Shown: positions 63,195 to 64,000 of the stretch, piece by piece | How positions within the stretch are numbered: position 1 is the first letter of the stretch | Layout: every line of letters starts with the position of its first letter | Assembly: GCF_001570525.1 (NCBI RefSeq) | Contig: NZ_BBXC01000008.1 | Coordinates: 353,216-417,215 of the forward strand | Direction of reading: 5' to 3' | Origin: Herbidospora sakaeratensis | GTDB lineage: Bacteria; Actinomycetota; Actinomycetes; Streptosporangiales; Streptosporangiaceae | Length of the DNA: 64,000 bases | Program-made: the position numbers and the translations under genes | Notes under the pieces: generated by a model | Database searches by the model: none | The model's input: only the letters and a program-made list of their open reading frames with translations | What the model was told of the DNA's origin: nothing

Positions 63195-63784
63195 ATGCGC
63201 ACCGTCCTGGGACTGCTTACCGGGGCTTTGGAGGAAATTGCCATCACGGCACTCGGCGGCGTTCGAGGGTCCAATTACGGTACGTGTCATTCATATTCCC
63301 GAGGGCCCAGGTGTGGCGAGAATTCGAATGCGCGCGGGAATCGGGTGTGCACGTTGCGTTATTTCGGCCGCAGGCTACCGAAGGTAGCGGAGCTCTGCTG
63401 CGGCGGGCCTGCGTCGCAGGTAGATTACTTGACTTTCGGCGCTTCAGGTTGCGGAGAGTTACCCGGCCGGAGAAAGATTCCCGCGTCGTGATCCCCACCG
63501 AAAGACCGAAGAACAATACCGGGAAATTCGGCGGGGAACGAAACACTGCGGGCCGCACTGCTTCGGCGCGCCACGAAGAAGGGCGCCGAAGAGGAGACTT
63601 CGCCACCCGACGAAACACGGGCACGGCCGGGCTCGCACAATTTCGGCGCCGGACGAAAAAGAAACGCCCGCCATTTCGGTGACCGGCGAAACAGCCGTTC
63701 TCGGGCAGCGGTAACGGCAGCCGGGCACCCGACGGGGTGAGGAGCCGGAGCTCGGCGTCGCGGCGGGAGCGGTGGGGAGTGGAG

Positions 63785-63807
63785 CCGTGGGTGAGACATG
63801 CCCGGCG
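63785..63807. repeat. Copy 1 of a direct repeat
   Basis: The core CCGTGGGTGAGACATGCCCG plus GCG is repeated exactly at 63904-63926, an offset of 119 bp. The flanking GTGGGGAG runs are also shared, making a degenerate unit of about 40 bp. Confidence 0.8.
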
Positions 63808-63903
63808 ATGCGGCGTGATGCGGTGGCGGGGGGCGGAGCGGGCCTGAGCCTTGAATCGCGGCGCGAGAGCGGGGTCGGCTGCGCGTGCGGTGGGGAGCGG
63901 GAA

Positions 63904-63926
63904 CCGTGGGTGAGACATGCCCGGCG
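63904..63926. repeat. Copy 2 of a direct repeat
   Basis: Identical over 23 bp to 63785-63807. Both copies sit in the same G-rich non-coding context. Confidence 0.8.
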
Positions 63927-64000
63927 TCGCGGGGCGGGGCGGGAGTGGGGGTCGGCGCCGGGGGCGGCGCGGGGCGGGCGCGGGGGGGGGGCCGGGGTGG

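Larger units (their letters stand above)
63195..64000. other. Non-coding, repetitive tail of the window
   Basis: No convincing gene in about 0.8 kb. 63200-63680 is less GC-rich than the rest and has many short TTCGGCG/CGCCGAA motifs. From 63700 onward the sequence becomes extremely G-rich and low in complexity. A 23-bp direct repeat is listed separately. Possible reading frames lack codon bias and homology. Confidence 0.6.

Noticed and set aside
63194..63491. Plus-strand ORF starting MRTVLGLLTGALEEIAITAL as a possible lanthipeptide precursor near the LanKC relic
   Set aside because: It runs away from the LanKC relic on the other strand and overlaps its 5' end by one base at most. It lacks the class III leader motif and a Ser/Ser/Cys core, and its downstream codons look random.

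Overview
This is a 64 kb piece of a very GC-rich actinobacterial chromosome. WhiB and SigE-family regulators, mycothiol-linked proteins, a cysteine leader peptide of the actinobacterial type, GTG starts and chains of ATGA/GTGA start-stop overlaps all fit. The gene set looks like the order Streptosporangiales (Nonomuraea/Streptosporangium-like), but that placement is inference. I see no tRNA, rRNA, CRISPR array, intact insertion sequence or phage gene. Most of the window is core metabolism, with small accessory modules and several decayed genes.

Layout. 1-5.6 kb: glycerol-phosphate redox genes, an iron-box-controlled sucrase/ferredoxin-like gene, a WhiB gene, and a decaying cydAB operon in which cydA is only a 25-codon stub. 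5.6-9.4 kb: rsgA with a short leader ORF, glyA under a ZTP riboswitch, and a YihY-type membrane protein. 9.4-13 kb: sulfate assimilation (sulfite reductase, zinc ribbon, APS reductase, sirohydrochlorin chelatase) behind a cysteine leader peptide and attenuator. 13-20.2 kb: two sigma-factor gene pairs, DedA, an ankyrin/HEAT protein and an acyl-CoA dehydrogenase. 20.2-24.4 kb: a guanidine-I riboswitch, then a guanidine hydrolase-like enzyme and a complete ABC importer. 24.4-31 kb: OsmC, separate LigD-type ligase and polymerase genes, and glgX. 31-39.9 kb: msrB and a heme cluster (hemQ, coproporphyrinogen oxidase, hemE), then DUF3000 and ribonuclease D.

39.9-47.4 kb is an accessory carbohydrate module: a GH13 glucosidase, a Gfo/Idh/MocA dehydrogenase, a DUF993 aldolase-like protein, two TIM-barrel isomerases and a LacI repressor. 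Matching palindromes lie in front of the operon and of the repressor gene. A frameshifted P-loop/TPR gene closes the module. 47.5-53.8 kb: fadA-fadB, LysE, DedA and dxs. 53.9-57.6 kb: two secreted zinc metallopeptidases and a MarR/MFS pair. 57.6-62.1 kb: a xylose/ribose-type ABC importer whose last gene is a ROK regulator. 62.3-63.2 kb: remains of an SdpI-like gene and of a class III lanthipeptide synthetase (LanKC) gene. The last 0.8 kb looks non-coding and repetitive.

The main interest is regulatory RNA and gene decay. Two riboswitches, one peptide attenuator, one iron box and a LacI operator pair can be read directly. They tie genes to guanidine, ZTP, cysteine, iron and an unknown sugar. 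The best candidates for undescribed biology are the guanidine operon, which contains a coupled 76-aa protein of unknown role and no nickel-chaperone genes, and the LacI-controlled sugar module.
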